Shown one piece after another: positions 8,393 to 18,006 of a stretch of 64,000 nt of DNA (its first letter is position 1; each line of letters begins with the position of its first letter). The translations under genes and the position numbers were made by a program. This DNA comes from Paenibacillus sacheonensis. GTDB taxonomy: Bacteria; Bacillota; Bacilli; Paenibacillales; Paenibacillaceae. Location: the NCBI RefSeq assembly GCF_009909195.1, contig NZ_JAAAMU010000025.1:35848-99847 (forward strand), in the 5' to 3' direction. The notes beneath the pieces were generated by a model, which was not told the DNA's origin, did no database searches, and saw only the letters and a program-made list of their open reading frames with translations.

Positions 8393-9229
8393 ATGCCTAA
8401 AGTAATTGTAGGAACTGAAAACGGACAACCGGTTGAACTGCATTTTGAGGATCTTGGTTCAGGGAAGCCCGTCATTCTAATTCATGGTTGGCCGCTCAGT
8501 GGTCGCTCCTGGGAGAATCAAGTTCCGGCGCTCATTGAAGCGGGATACCGTGTCATTACCTATGACCGTCGCGGGTTTGGACAATCCTCTCAACCGTATA
8601 ACGGTTACGATTACGATACGTTTGCTGCGGATCTTGATAAGTTGATCGAACATTTAAACCTGAACAATGTAACGCTGGTCGGTTTTTCGATGGGCGGAGG
8701 AGAAGTTGCCCGTTATGTTGGTACGTATGGAACAAGCCGCGTCCGAAAAGCCGTATTAGCCGGTGCGGTTACGCCCTTCTTTTACAAATCCGCGGAGCAC
8801 TCGGAAGGCGGTTTAGATGAAGCGGGTATTCAAAGTTTCCAAGATGGCTTGAAAAAAGACCGGATTCAATTCCTTGACGATTTTACGCATAACTTCTTTC
8901 AAGCAGGGGAAAGAAGCGACTTGGTGAGCGAGTCCTTCCGTGCCTATAACTTTCATATCGCGTCTTTCGCTTCCCCAAAAGGAACGTTGGATTGCGTCGC
9001 TGCCTTCGGTCGAACCGACTTCCGCGGCGATCTGGCTAAATTCGATATTCCATTGCTTGTCATTCATGGCGATTCCGATGCGATTGTTCCGCTAGAAGTA
9101 AGCGGTCAGCTCTCGCACGAAGCGGTTAAAGGCAGTGTGCTTGTGGTCATCGAAGGTGGACCGCATGGCTTGAATGCCACTCACCCCGAACAATTCAATG
9201 AGGCTTTGATTAACTTCCTGAACAACTGA
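8393..9229 (+). CDS. Alpha/beta hydrolase, non-haem haloperoxidase type
   Basis: The 278-residue protein matches the cofactor-free bromo/chloroperoxidase and arylesterase group. It has the oxyanion HGWPLSGRSW motif, nucleophile GFSMGG, acid in HGDSDAIVP and base His in GGPHGLNATHP. Two in-frame ATGs (8387 and 8393) are possible; 8393 is preferred because it lies 7 bases from GGAAG. Such enzymes act as esterases or perhydrolases in the cytosol. It lies between dps and a catalase and has its own terminator, so the link with oxidative stress is one of position only. Confidence 0.88.
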   Translation: MPKVIVGTENGQPVELHFEDLGSGKPVILIHGWPLSGRSWENQVPALIEAGYRVITYDRRGFGQSSQPYNGYDYDTFAADLDKLIEHLNLNNVTLVGFSMGGGEVARYVGTYGTSRVRKAVLAGAVTPFFYKSAEHSEGGLDEAGIQSFQDGLKKDRIQFLDDFTHNFFQAGERSDLVSESFRAYNFHIASFASPKGTLDCVAAFGRTDFRGDLAKFDIPLLVIHGDSDAIVPLEVSGQLSHEAVKGSVLVVIEGGPHGLNATHPEQFNEALINFLNN

Positions 9230-9242
9230 TCTTTGGACGAAA

Positions 9243-9294
9243 GCCGGGACAGCCAGCTGAGAGCATGTCTCTTGAGCTGCCCGGCGTCTTTTTC
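9243..9294 (+). terminator. Terminator after the haloperoxidase-like gene
   Basis: AGCCGGGACAGC pairs with GCTGCCCGGC and is followed by TCTTTTT. Confidence 0.8.
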
Positions 9295-9345
9295 ATCCTT
9301 TCGTGCACTATGCAACGATCCTTACGATAGAAAAGGAGCTTTCCG

Positions 9346-10806
9346 ATGAACAGACTCACCACGAATCAGGGCGTCCCGATTGGAGACAATCAAAATTCGA
9401 GAACTGCCGGACAGAACGGTCCGACGCTGCTCGATGATTACCAGCTGCTTGAGAAGTTGGCTCACTTCGATCGGGAACGCATCCCTGAGCGCGTTGTCCA
9501 TGCCCGCGGCGCAGGAGCTCACGGAGTGTTTCGAACAGCGGCCAGCATGAAGCGCTGGACGAAAGCGAAATTCCTTCAAGATGAGGGAATCGAGACACCG
9601 GTATTCGTCCGTTTCTCCACCGTTATTCACGGACAGCATTCGCCTGAGACGCTTCGCGATCCGCGCGGGTTTTCTGTGAAGTTCTACACTACCGAGGGCA
9701 ATTACGACTTCGTCGGTAATAATCTGCCGGTTTTCTTCATTCGCGATGCAATGAAATTTCCTGATATGGTCCATTCCCTGAAGCCGGATCCTAGAACGAA
9801 TATCCAATCTGCTGATCGCTACTGGGATTTTATGTCTCTGACGCCGGAGTCAACGAATATGATGGTGCATGTGTTCTCCGACGAGGGCATTCCGGCCAAT
9901 TATCGCGAGATGCGCGGATCCGGCGTACATGCCTTCAAGTGGATAAACGAGCACGGCAATCGCGTCTATACAAAGCTTCGTTGGGTGCCGAAGCAGGGCG
10001 TGCGCAACTTGAGCGCCGGGCAGGCTGCCGAGATTCAAGGTAAAGATTTCAATCATGCCTCGCGTGATCTGTTCGAAGCAATTGACCGCGGGGACTTTCC
10101 GGAATGGGATCTGTACGTGCAGATTCTCGACCCGGCCGATCTGGATGCCTTTGATTACTATCCGTTGGACCCGACGAAAGATTGGTTTGAAGAGGATATC
10201 CCTTACGTGCATATAGGTACGATGCAGCTAAACCGCAATCCCGATCATGTATTTTCCGAGACCGAGCAGGTCGGCTTTAATCCGGGTGTCGTCGTCCCAG
10301 GCATAGAACCATCCGAAGATAAGCTGCTGCAGGGCCGACTGTTCTCCTACTCCGATACGCAGCGATACCGAATTGGAGCGAATTATTTACAACTTCCCAT
10401 CAACTGCCCGTTCGCGAAGGTAAGCAACAATCAACGCGACGGCGCTATGCAGCATGCTAACTTTAGCGGCTCCGTCAATTACGAGCCCAGTCGGCATACG
10501 GAATCCCCGCAGCAGGATCCCGTTTATATTGAGCTTCCTGTACCGTTGGAAGCAGGAGCTTCGACCGGACGCCAGCGTATTTTAAAAACGAACGATTTCG
10601 GTCAGGCTGGCCAAGTTTATCGTCGCTATTCACCTATTCAACAGGATATCCTTGTGGGCAACCTATCCACCGATCTGGCCCAGGTCGAGGCATCGACCCA
10701 ACTGCGGGCGATCTGCAACTTCTACCGCGCCGATTCCGATCTCGGCATGCGGTTGTCGGTCGAGCTCGGCGTCGACCTGACGCCTTATCTCCAGCATCTT
10801 AGTTGA
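9346..10806 (+). CDS. Haem catalase (KatA/KatX type)
   Basis: This 486-residue small-subunit catalase has all key residues: distal His in VVHARGAGAHGVF, Asn in VGNNLPVFFIRD, and the proximal haem Tyr in RLFSYSDTQRYRIG. The N-terminus (LTTNQGVPIGDNQNS) is typical of Bacillus-type catalases. AAAAGGAG precedes the ATG. It destroys H2O2 in the cytosol. It is a single gene; a much more divergent second catalase is at 36800-38248. Confidence 0.93.
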   Translation: MNRLTTNQGVPIGDNQNSRTAGQNGPTLLDDYQLLEKLAHFDRERIPERVVHARGAGAHGVFRTAASMKRWTKAKFLQDEGIETPVFVRFSTVIHGQHSPETLRDPRGFSVKFYTTEGNYDFVGNNLPVFFIRDAMKFPDMVHSLKPDPRTNIQSADRYWDFMSLTPESTNMMVHVFSDEGIPANYREMRGSGVHAFKWINEHGNRVYTKLRWVPKQGVRNLSAGQAAEIQGKDFNHASRDLFEAIDRGDFPEWDLYVQILDPADLDAFDYYPLDPTKDWFEEDIPYVHIGTMQLNRNPDHVFSETEQVGFNPGVVVPGIEPSEDKLLQGRLFSYSDTQRYRIGANYLQLPINCPFAKVSNNQRDGAMQHANFSGSVNYEPSRHTESPQQDPVYIELPVPLEAGASTGRQRILKTNDFGQAGQVYRRYSPIQQDILVGNLSTDLAQVEASTQLRAICNFYRADSDLGMRLSVELGVDLTPYLQHLS

Positions 10807-10832
10807 TATATGGACGGTCTTATCCCGTAATT

Positions 10833-10955
10833 GCAGCCGCAAAGGTGGTTGAGTTTGAATTTGATGAACCTGAGTTGAATCGTGTATATGCTGCAGCCAT
10901 GACTCGAAATCTTGCTTCGTATAAGGTTATGGAGGAATTCGGAATGAAGTATTAG
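10833..10955 (+). pseudogene. C-terminal remnant of a GNAT acetyltransferase
   Basis: An open frame with no start reads FDEPELNRVYAAAMTRN then SYKVMEEFGMKY and a stop. This is the classical C-terminal GNAT pattern (N-x-AS-x-KVMEK-GM). Everything upstream is missing, so it is a fossil fused directly to the catalase 3' flank. Confidence 0.6.
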
Positions 10956-11014
10956 GGGGGCGTAATCATTCTCGCAAGGGAGACGTCCATGAGGACTTGA
11001 GGTGCTATGGACTT

Positions 11015-11172
11015 CTGCGAAGGGGCGAGTATCGCTCCTTTTTTCTTTTTGCACGCTGTTCTACGTAGTCTCGGAGGCTTTTAGAGTTGCGGGTCTGTGC
11101 CCTCTTGTTTAACGCAATTCGGTACCCATGCAGTCTTGAGATCCCACGTATACATATGCCAGTAGTATAGGT
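11015..11172 (+). mobile_element. IS110-type end block, copy A (internally deleted)
   Basis: The stretch GAAGGGGCGAG...CGCTCC, CGGAGGCTTT, GCGGGTCTGTGCCC, then GAGATCCCACGTATACAT matches the block at 19215-19466, which directly follows a broken IS110 transposase, but lacks about 70 central bases. No transposase remains nearby. The preceding 60 bases hold nothing recognisable. Confidence 0.5.
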
Positions 11173-11304
11173 TGCCGTATTCCATTTAGGAGATATAATA
11201 ACAGCGCACCTGATGCGAATCGGTCTCGCTGAGACACGGCAAATGCATTGAAAGGACGCGAATTATAGAGAGTTAGTTCGAAAACACCTTAGTTTCTCGA
11301 GTAA

Positions 11305-11354
11305 TTAAAAAGAGAGAAACTCGTCGTTTTGGTAAACGCAAGTTTCTCTTTACC
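11305..11354 (-). terminator. Terminator of the DUF11 gene
   Basis: On the minus strand AAAGAGAAACTT pairs with AGTTTCTCTCTTT and runs into TTTTTAAT, 40 bases after the stop. Confidence 0.7.
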
Positions 11355-11390
11355 AGTTTACAGGCAGAACAAAATCAGGCAGTTTCAAGA

Positions 11391-13960
11391 TTATTCTTCT
11401 TCGTCCGGCAAAACAGTCAGATCTGCAAAGGCCGATATCGGTCCTGTTTGATCAGAGGTAACGATGGTCTCATTCCGAATGATACCTTCATTTGCTGCCT
11501 CCGGGATCTTGAACGGAATGGAGAGTGATCCAGATACGCCGGTGGCCAGTCCTCCACTTCGGAGTTGAACGATATTGAAACGACCCAAAATTGGATCATC
11601 GATAGTGACTGGCGACAACGGAACGTTACCGGTATTGGCGACTTCAATGAAGAAAGTAACTGTTTCTCCTGGTGTGGCTACAGAAGGCGAAACGTTTTTT
11701 TTGACGGCAAGCCCAGGTACAGGAAGCACTTTAACGGTTGCCGTAACTCGTTGCGGAGGCGTTTGATCCGAGAAGATGAGCAGCGTATTTACAATCTCGC
11801 TTCCAGCTCCAGCGTTGGTTGGAATGATGAACGGAAAAACGAATTCAATGCGAGCCCTTGCCGGCAGCAGTGTGACTATCTCTCGAATTCGTATGATGGT
11901 ATCTATAAATCTCACGTTGGTGACATCTACATCTGAATCATTAATAATAACAATTCGATACAGTACCTGATCTCCCGGTTTCGCCGACGGTTTATCGACC
12001 GTTTTTTCCAAATCAAGTGTAACCTGAGCCGAGGGGATGGCGGAAGATCAGAGACAACCGTAAAGAACGCAGTATCTTCTGTTGTTGCCGTTTGGTCGGA
12101 AGTGGCTGTGACGATATTGGACACCACCAGGCCAGCAGGGGCTGTTGCCGGTACGTTTACCGTGACGTTAAAACGCCTGATTTCTCCGACTTCAAGCACC
12201 GGTATTATGTCATGGAGTGACAATAACCGATCGGTAACCTCGACATTGGTCAAGCGCACATCGCCGAGATTAACTACGCTAATCGTATAAGTGACACTCT
12301 GGCCCGGGCTTATCTCCGACTGATCCACTCGCTTGTCAATCGCTAGCGCGGGAGCGGGGATAATGCTAAGCAAGGCCGAATCAGAAGCGGTGACTGCGCC
12401 TCCGGAAGCCGTCCCTTCCGCAACGGCGATATTCGGAATTTGGGTACCGGGTACTGCGTCTTCATCAACCATGAATGGGATGTTGAGTGTTAATGATTCA
12501 CCGGGATTTAAATCTCCTACCACTGCATCGAGTGCGAGTGCCGTATCGCTTAATCGTATTCCGGTCACAGGAACATCGCCAGTATTCGTCAGCAGCAATG
12601 TATACAGAACCGTTTCTCTTGGTCTAGCGGCAACAGGGAAGACTGATTTCTGCAAGCTAAGACCGACGGCTGACGGAATAATCCTGACCGTAAATTGATC
12701 TTGGGCTTCCGGCGTCTCGTTGCTCGTTACGGCTGCTATATTCCTTATCAGGCCGTTCTTGATAATACTTCCCTGTGCCAATGTCGAGAACGTGAACGAA
12801 CGTTCTTCTCCGACCGCAAGAGTGAAAGGAGGAATGCTGAGTACGCTGAGCGAGTCTATGAGTATGACATTCGTAAGCGTAATATTGCCCGTATTACGAA
12901 CTGAAATGGTATAGAGAATGGACTCCCCAATGCTTGCAACTGTCCTGTCCGCGGTTTTGTTAATGGCGATACCCGGTACAGAACTAACCGTAATCTCAGC
13001 TGTTGCGAAGGCCGAAATCTCATCGGTTCGAACGTCGACTCGATTCGGAATAACGGAGCCGCCGAGGGCGTCGAGCGGAACTGTGAAAGGCAGTGTAAAT
13101 ACGACTTCTTGCAATGAATCAAGAATTTGAACAGTTTCGCGAAGACCAATAAGCAAATCTTCGATAATTAGGTTGTGAAGCGGAACAGTACCCGAATTTA
13201 CTACTCGGAACGTGTACACAACTTGTTCGCCAGGTGCAGCTTCGTTACGGTTGACTGTCTTAACTATATCAATATCCAAAATCGTATCAATTTGCAACCC
13301 GAATAAAGGTAACGCGTAGGATTCATCAAACGTCCTGAGTGATACAAAGGCGCTGCTTTGATTATTTGTCAGTAGACCGTCCAGACTCACATTCGTGATG
13401 TCCCAACCTTGTCTACCGCCTACGATTTGTCTACCCGGATCTCCGTTAACGGCATTTCGGTTACCAAACGTGCCCGAAGTGTCCAGAAGTCCGAAATCAT
13501 TGTTGATTTGACTGGCGAAGAAATTGCCCGCAAAGTTGTTCGGTCCCGATAAGGCGGTTAGCGTTGAGGCGTTCGGCCCGAAGAAAACTTGATCACCACT
13601 TTGCCCGGAATCCCCGTCTATCGCGCTTATAAGAATTCTACCGCTTACCGCACCTGTACTTGGGTTAGAAATCCTTCAAGGATGGTGTTGGTAGGGTTGG
13701 ATAATGAAACGACGCTGTCATTTACAAATAAAGTTAAGTTCCGCCTTGGAAGCGTAGGATTTGCATAAATAACCGCAAGCGTCCAGCCGGCAGAGTTCAC
13801 ATTGGCATTACCTCGTTCTCCGGTAGAGATCGTTCCCGGAATGGAGCCTGCGGTATAAAAACCTGTACCGGCGGCTTTTACCTGTTCCGTAACCTGCGCG
13901 ATTCGAATATATCCTCTAGTTAAAGGGTCTTGAACTGGTGTGAAAGGAAAATATACCCGG
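11391..13960 (-). pseudogene. DUF11-repeat cell-surface protein, broken by frameshifts and 5' truncation
   Basis: The minus strand encodes at least five tandem DUF11 (TIGR01451-type) Ig-like modules, each with a PGEQVVYTFRVVNSGTVPL-like pattern. These follow an N-terminal module containing AGWTLAVIYANPTLPRRNLTLF. Two lesions divide it. One is near 13660, where EGF must shift frame to reach NPSTGAVSGRIL. The other is near 12032-12036, in a C-run, where the repeat after SDLPPS moves to the frame starting AQVTLDLEKTVDKPS. The usual N-terminal signal region is missing upstream of about 13940. Intact relatives are large adhesin or spore-coat-like secreted proteins. It ends in EEE with no visible sorting motif. 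Confidence 0.8.
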
Positions 13961-14058
13961 TAAAACGGAAGAAAACAATGCAAACGCATAGATAATTAGT
14001 TGACTGTTCGACAGCCTCAAAGACAACACATTGAAATTGTCCGTGCAGGTCGGGCGAG

Positions 14059-14361
14059 CTAAAGCATTACAGAAACACCTATAATGAAAATCAAGGCGCC
14101 TACCCACATATACATTTTCAAAAGTCATCTTATCAACTAGCCACCCCCATAGAACGGTGAGAACCACAAATACGCCACCGTAAGCCGCATAAACACGCCC
14201 ATAAGAAGGGAAGTTTTGAAGCGTGGAATGATTACATACGTAATGAGAATAATACTGTCGACAATGCCGTACTAGAGTGGTTTCGATTCCCATCAGCCAA
14301 ACCAGACAACCTCCAATAATTTCAGCAAGTCCAGCAACATTGGTAGTGAGGTGCGAAGCTG
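14059..14361 (-). pseudogene. Decayed YnfA/UPF0060 family membrane protein
   Basis: Pieces in three frames rebuild a YnfA protein: VAGLAEIIGGCLVWL, then YGIVDSIILITYVIIP (after a TAG in place of an expected Trp), then FPSYGRVYAAYGGVFVVL and WGWLVDK, and finally WVGALIFIIGVSVML with a TAG stop at 14059-14061. YnfA proteins are small four-helix inner-membrane transporters of the SMR-like fold. At least three frameshifts and one nonsense change make it dead. The exact start is unclear. Confidence 0.75.
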
Positions 14362-14420
14362 TTATAACGAGAAATGGGCACTCAGAAATTATACAAGGTA
14401 CATTATTGATATATAAACCC

Positions 14421-14458
14421 CAAAAAGAGATGATGCTAATACACATCATCTCTTTTTG
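14421..14458. terminator. Perfect bidirectional hairpin terminator
   Basis: CAAAAAGAGATGATG and its exact complement CATCATCTCTTTTTG form a 15-bp stem with an 8-base loop, three bases from the stop of the 94-residue membrane protein on the minus strand. Confidence 0.85.
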
Positions 14459-14461
14459 AAG

Positions 14462-14746
14462 TCACCTATTGCGTTTATGAATAAATGCGAAGTAGATAAT
14501 TGCGAATAATAACGTCACAATGAATATTGAATAGAGTAACCGTCCAATTTGCAATTCATAAATAGGATGATAACCATTAATATCTTGACGTTTATCAACT
14601 AGCTTCCAAAGTGGGGAGTACGATACTTCTTGAATGTTTAAATCTTTTGCCGGCCCCCAAACTTTCTTTACGGGAACAAGTAGAACACCAATTATTAATA
14701 CAATCAGCCCATATACGACAAATAAGATGTTTTTTTGGTTACTCAT
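14462..14746 (-). CDS. Hypothetical two-helix membrane protein
   Basis: This 94-residue protein has hydrophobic segments at about 7-25 and 70-88, separated by a soluble, probably external, loop containing VWGPAKDLNIQE. No family was recognised. A site (GGGAGAGATT) lies 5' of the ATG. It follows the secreted-protein gene on the same strand with a 32-base gap and shares its terminator, so they are likely one operon. A role as immunity or anchoring partner is possible but not shown. Confidence 0.65.
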   Translation of the reverse strand: MSNQKNILFVVYGLIVLIIGVLLVPVKKVWGPAKDLNIQEVSYSPLWKLVDKRQDINGYHPIYELQIGRLLYSIFIVTLLFAIIYFAFIHKRNR

Positions 14747-14778
14747 CCAATCTCTCCCTTCAATATATCTAATGTCTA

Positions 14779-15681
14779 TTATACATTAGGAACACCTGTA
14801 GGGGGAGTAGGAGTAGTTGCCGTTAAGCTTTGTGTAGTATTAGTACGCGACCAGTACTCATTGGACTTAGTGATTAGTGTTTTGTTTGATCCAGTTACCG
14901 GACCTTCGATTGTTTGAACGATTCCACCCGTCGAATCGATGTAATAATAAATACCTTCCCACTCATCAAGGTGATATTTGATATATGGTCTGTAACCCCA
15001 TGCTGTCCAACCAGGAACTGTTGCACCTTGAGCAATGGTAGAAGTTTGAGTTACACCGAAAGATGCTGTGAATCCTAACTTGCTCTTAATGAGACCCGAT
15101 CCCGAGAACCCAAGCGTTGCATTAGTAGATAAGGTTTTTGTATAAGTCACTGTAATCGGCACACTAGATCTGTAATTATCTTCTGTGACCCAAGATGTCG
15201 AGTATGTAACTCTATCTTGGGACAGTGTAATATGAGGTTCAGTTGACCAGCCTTCGAATACAATTGTGTACGGAGTGACTTCACCGTCAAGCGTAGAGGC
15301 TTGTGCAACACTCCCGCTGTTAGCGTTCTGATTTAAATTTTTATTTTTAATGTTACCGACAATAGCATCGATATCCTCGATACTTTTAGCATATTTCTGA
15401 GGGTTTGTATTGAAAAATTTTAATAAAGACTTCTTAAACTGTGATTCATCAGTAATTTCTCCTGATTCTTTATCTATTCCACTAACGTCAATTGTGGTGA
15501 CTTTGGTAGCCTGATTCGCTACGGAAGGTTTATAGATGGTTGTAGACTCAGCAACATCCACAGATTTAGCTGGTTGTACAATGACTTTTTCAGAACTGTC
15601 GGTATTGTCTGCATTAACTACGCTGGAATAGGTTAGTGTCATTGCGGCGATTGTGAGTAGGCTTAGGAACCTTCTTTTCAT
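14779..15681 (-). CDS. Secreted protein of unknown function
   Basis: The 300-residue protein has a signal peptide (MKRRFLSLLTIAAMTLTYSS, cut probably after VNA). A Lys/Asp/Ser-rich segment follows (about 25-140, a possible propeptide) and then a beta-rich Ser/Thr region with SWVTEDNYRSSVPITV, LGFSGSGLIKSKLGF, PGWTAWGYRPYIKYH and YYYIDSTGG. The alternating pattern and Thr-rich beta strands recall pore-forming or aggregating secreted proteins, but no family could be named. GAGGAG lies 13 bases before the ATG, a long spacing. The small membrane protein downstream is a likely functional partner. Confidence 0.75.
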   Translation of the reverse strand: MKRRFLSLLTIAAMTLTYSSVVNADNTDSSEKVIVQPAKSVDVAESTTIYKPSVANQATKVTTIDVSGIDKESGEITDESQFKKSLLKFFNTNPQKYAKSIEDIDAIVGNIKNKNLNQNANSGSVAQASTLDGEVTPYTIVFEGWSTEPHITLSQDRVTYSTSWVTEDNYRSSVPITVTYTKTLSTNATLGFSGSGLIKSKLGFTASFGVTQTSTIAQGATVPGWTAWGYRPYIKYHLDEWEGIYYYIDSTGGIVQTIEGPVTGSNKTLITKSNEYWSRTNTTQSLTATTPTPPTGVPNV

Positions 15682-16082
15682 AAACTCGTAATCACTCCTC
15701 GATTTACCATTATAGCTGGCCAGCTTACATCTATAACTGAATTGAAAGGCTGTTTGTGACAGGTCATAAATAAATATTTTAAGTAGTTAGGGCGAAGATG
15801 AAACGAGGCTTAATGACATGCAGCAAGGAGTTATTCTGAGATAAAGGATTGTTTCTATAGGACGTGAATTTCAACTTATGAGCTGACCTTGACTGATATA
15901 AGGTTATTGGAGTGCTTCAACCTTCGAAGAGGTGCTAACCCGACAACAAGAGAGTAATTTAACGGCTTCAGAACTAGAGGAAGCTGAGCGCCTTTTGTCG
16001 TAAACCGTAATGAAGACGATGTGCCTTTTGTTAATAAATAAATCAACGCACTGTTACGTTAACATAAGACAATAGTTGGATG
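15682..16082. other. Non-coding stretch with a palindrome and a coding fossil
   Basis: A perfect 12-bp palindrome AGCTGGCCAGCT lies about 40 bases upstream of the secreted-protein start and could be an operator. At 15914-16003 an open frame without a start reads FEEVLTRQQESNLTASELEE and stops at TAA 16001; it looks like the tail of a lost gene that was not recognised. Nothing else was seen. Confidence 0.35.
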
Positions 16083-16258
16083 GTGACTTAAGTGCTGCCG
16101 ACCTCACGATAGGCAGCAGTTTACGCACGTCTCCACTTCGCCTTAGCGATTCTCGCTCCATGACGGGTCATAGCCCTTTCATTCCTTCGTCACATCTAAC
16201 TAAGGGGTGGAGGTCGGTTTTTCTAACGGAACGGGTCCAAGCCCTTTGCCTCCAACGT
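16083..16258 (+). mobile_element. IS110-type end block, copy B
   Basis: It contains GACGGGTCATAGCCCTTTC, ATTCCTTCGT, GGTGGAGGTCGG and ACGGAACGGGTCCAAGCCC, matching in order the block at 19215-19466. Here it lies in front of, not behind, the adjacent transposase remnant, and is inverted relative to copy C. An antisense stub encoding FRLFERW at about 16250-16280 shows that it joins parts of two elements. Confidence 0.55.
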
Positions 16259-16281
16259 TCGAATAGCCTGAATCCTTCACG

Positions 16282-16806
16282 ACTGAAGAAGAATCGAAGG
16301 CAGATTTAAAACGGCTTATTGAAGAATTTGAGCTCGTTACCACCATGCTTGAACAGATTGAAAAGGACATTGATGCCCTGCTTTCTGAGATGCCTATGGC
16401 GCAACAGCTTCGCACCATAAAAGGTCTCGGGAAGATCTTCACCTCGGCCATTTTAGCTGGGACAGGAGATTTAAGGCAGTATGCACATGGGCGACAGGTA
16501 TTGCGGAAGGCAGGCTTGAATCTAGCTGAAAGTACATCTGGAAAGCGAAAAGGACGCATTGTTTTATCGAAGCGAGGAGACTCTGCCTTGCGAAAATATC
16601 TCTATCTTGCAACGGTTCAACTCGTTTGGAATAACCCCGTGTTCCGCCATCTGCATGAGCACAATGTGCAAGAAAAGAAGATGAAAAAGCAGCAATCCAT
16701 ATTTAAGTTAATTGGGAAGCTTGCTCGAATTCTAGTCGGTATTGTTCAACGCGGAGAAAAGTTCACGCCAGAGAAGACCGTCCTAGCCTGGACAGAAGCA
16801 GCATAA
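16282..16806 (+). pseudogene. IS110-family transposase, C-terminal half
   Basis: The frame begins without a start (TEEESKADLKRLIEEFE) and continues through the transposase_20 region. It has IKGLGKIFTSAILAGTGDLRQ, GLNLAESTSGKRKG with the conserved Ser, and SKRGDSALRKYLYLA. It stops at 16806 after VLAWTEAA. The RuvC-like N-terminal domain with the DEDD residues is absent, so it cannot transpose. The retained part is undamaged, which suggests a recent truncation. Confidence 0.8.
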
Positions 16807-16820
16807 ATGAAGAAGTATCA

Positions 16821-17030
16821 CGTATATTGACTCATTCGCGGGATTCACAAAGAAAGCAAGGAGGACCGAGTTCGTTTCCCATAAGGGCTCTGACCCATCC
16901 GCTAAACGATATCGGTCTCCACACCTTGGACAGGTATAACGAAGGAATGTAAGGGCATTGACCCGTTGAGTTGTGGGAGGGTGAACCTCTAAGGTTAATG
17001 TGGAGTATCGTGCAGTAGAAGACATTTGGG
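16821..17030 (-). mobile_element. IS110-type end block, copy C
   Basis: Read on the minus strand it contains ACGGGTCAATGCCCTTACATT, CCTTCGTTATACC, GGATGGGTCAGAGCCC and AATCCCGCGAATGAGTCAA, the same order as the other blocks. It starts 15 bases after the transposase stop, as expected for the 3' end of this IS type. A further solitary core is at 17130-17158 in the opposite orientation. Confidence 0.6.
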
Positions 17031-17129
17031 CAATAATTCCTGAGCATTCATCTATTCCCGCATACCCAAGACCAAGCCCGCCAGCATGAGTGTCTACATT
17101 CCTTTAGATTCTTCTGAATCCAAGGAGAT

Positions 17130-17158
17130 GAAATCCTGCGAATGAGTGAGTATGTGTG
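17130..17158 (+). repeat. Solitary IS110 end core
   Basis: ATCCTGCGAATGAGTGAGTA followed by TGTGTG matches the terminal core (ATCCCGCGAATNAG) found at the end of blocks C and D, here without the rest of the block. Confidence 0.45.
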
Positions 17159-17204
17159 ATAAACCCTTAAAACCGAGGGACGGGAGACGTTTGCTCAATA
17201 AAAT

Positions 17205-17236
17205 CGAAGGCGTTCGTCCCCGCGGAACGCCGTGGT
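17205..17236 (-). terminator. Terminator of the VOC/sigma factor operon
   Basis: On the minus strand GGCGTTC pairs with GAACGCC around a short G+C-rich loop, followed by TTCGATTTTATT, 18 bases from the stop. Confidence 0.6.
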
Positions 17237-17253
17237 TGGCTTCTCATGACTCG

Positions 17254-18006
17254 TCATTTCTTGATTTCAGGCAACATGCCCGTTATTGTCAATTCGTTTC
17301 CGTCTGGATCAATGATCGTAAAATAAATCATATTGCCGCGCAGCTCAATTCTCCCTACCGCAGCGCCGTCGCTAACCATCGACTGGTACGAGCGATAGAT
17401 TGCATAAGGGTCTGAACGGCGGAAGCCGTCTACGAATGCTTCAAACACTTCGATTCTAAGCCCGTGACGAGGGGCCGTCAGCACAGCGTCATGCCAATAC
17501 TCAGGGTTCCGCTCTACGGCCGACTTCAACCTTGCCCTCGCCCGGTGGAGCGCAGCTTTCACCGCACCTTCAGTTTGGCTGAACAGACTTGCTGCCTCTT
17601 TGGCGGTGAAGGCGAACACGTCGATCAGCAAAATGAGCACGACCTGTTTCGGCTCCAGCCGATCCGACAACAGCTCTAGCGCTTCTCGAACATCCCAGTA
17701 GTTCCATTCATTATAAGAGCCGAACTGATCTTCCTTCAGATGTCCGGGCTGCGGCTGCAGTTTATGACTGCGGCAATAATCAACCCAAACGTTGGCCGCT
17801 ATCCGAAATAAGAACGGCTTTGTGATCTCCCTTTCCGGAAATCGGACATGCCATCGATATGCTTTAACCAGCGTCTCCTGGAACAAATCGTCCGTATCCC
17901 ACGCCGATCCTGACTTGGACATACAATAGCGCTTAAGGTCGGCATGCATCGAAAGCGTCATTTCCGTAAACGAATCATACCCGTCGTCCGATCTTTCAAC
18001 CTTCAT
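17254..18006 (-). CDS. ECF-type sigma factor with a C-terminal extension
   Basis: The 250-residue protein has a sigma-70 region 2 (DTDDLFQETLVKAYRW, about 36-51) and region 4 (AASLFSQTEGAVKAALHRAR, about 134-155). An extra domain of about 85 residues follows, ending in MIYFTIIDPDGNELTITG. The extension resembles the SnoaL-like tails of some ECF sigma factors, which act as a built-in sensor or anti-sigma-like regulator. Its start lies inside the last 11 bases of the VOC gene, so translation is coupled. No anti-sigma gene is visible. The target promoter is unknown. Confidence 0.82.
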   Translation of the reverse strand: MKVERSDDGYDSFTEMTLSMHADLKRYCMSKSGSAWDTDDLFQETLVKAYRWHVRFPEREITKPFLFRIAANVWVDYCRSHKLQPQPGHLKEDQFGSYNEWNYWDVREALELLSDRLEPKQVVLILLIDVFAFTAKEAASLFSQTEGAVKAALHRARARLKSAVERNPEYWHDAVLTAPRHGLRIEVFEAFVDGFRRSDPYAIYRSYQSMVSDGAAVGRIELRGNMIYFTIIDPDGNELTITGMLPEIKK

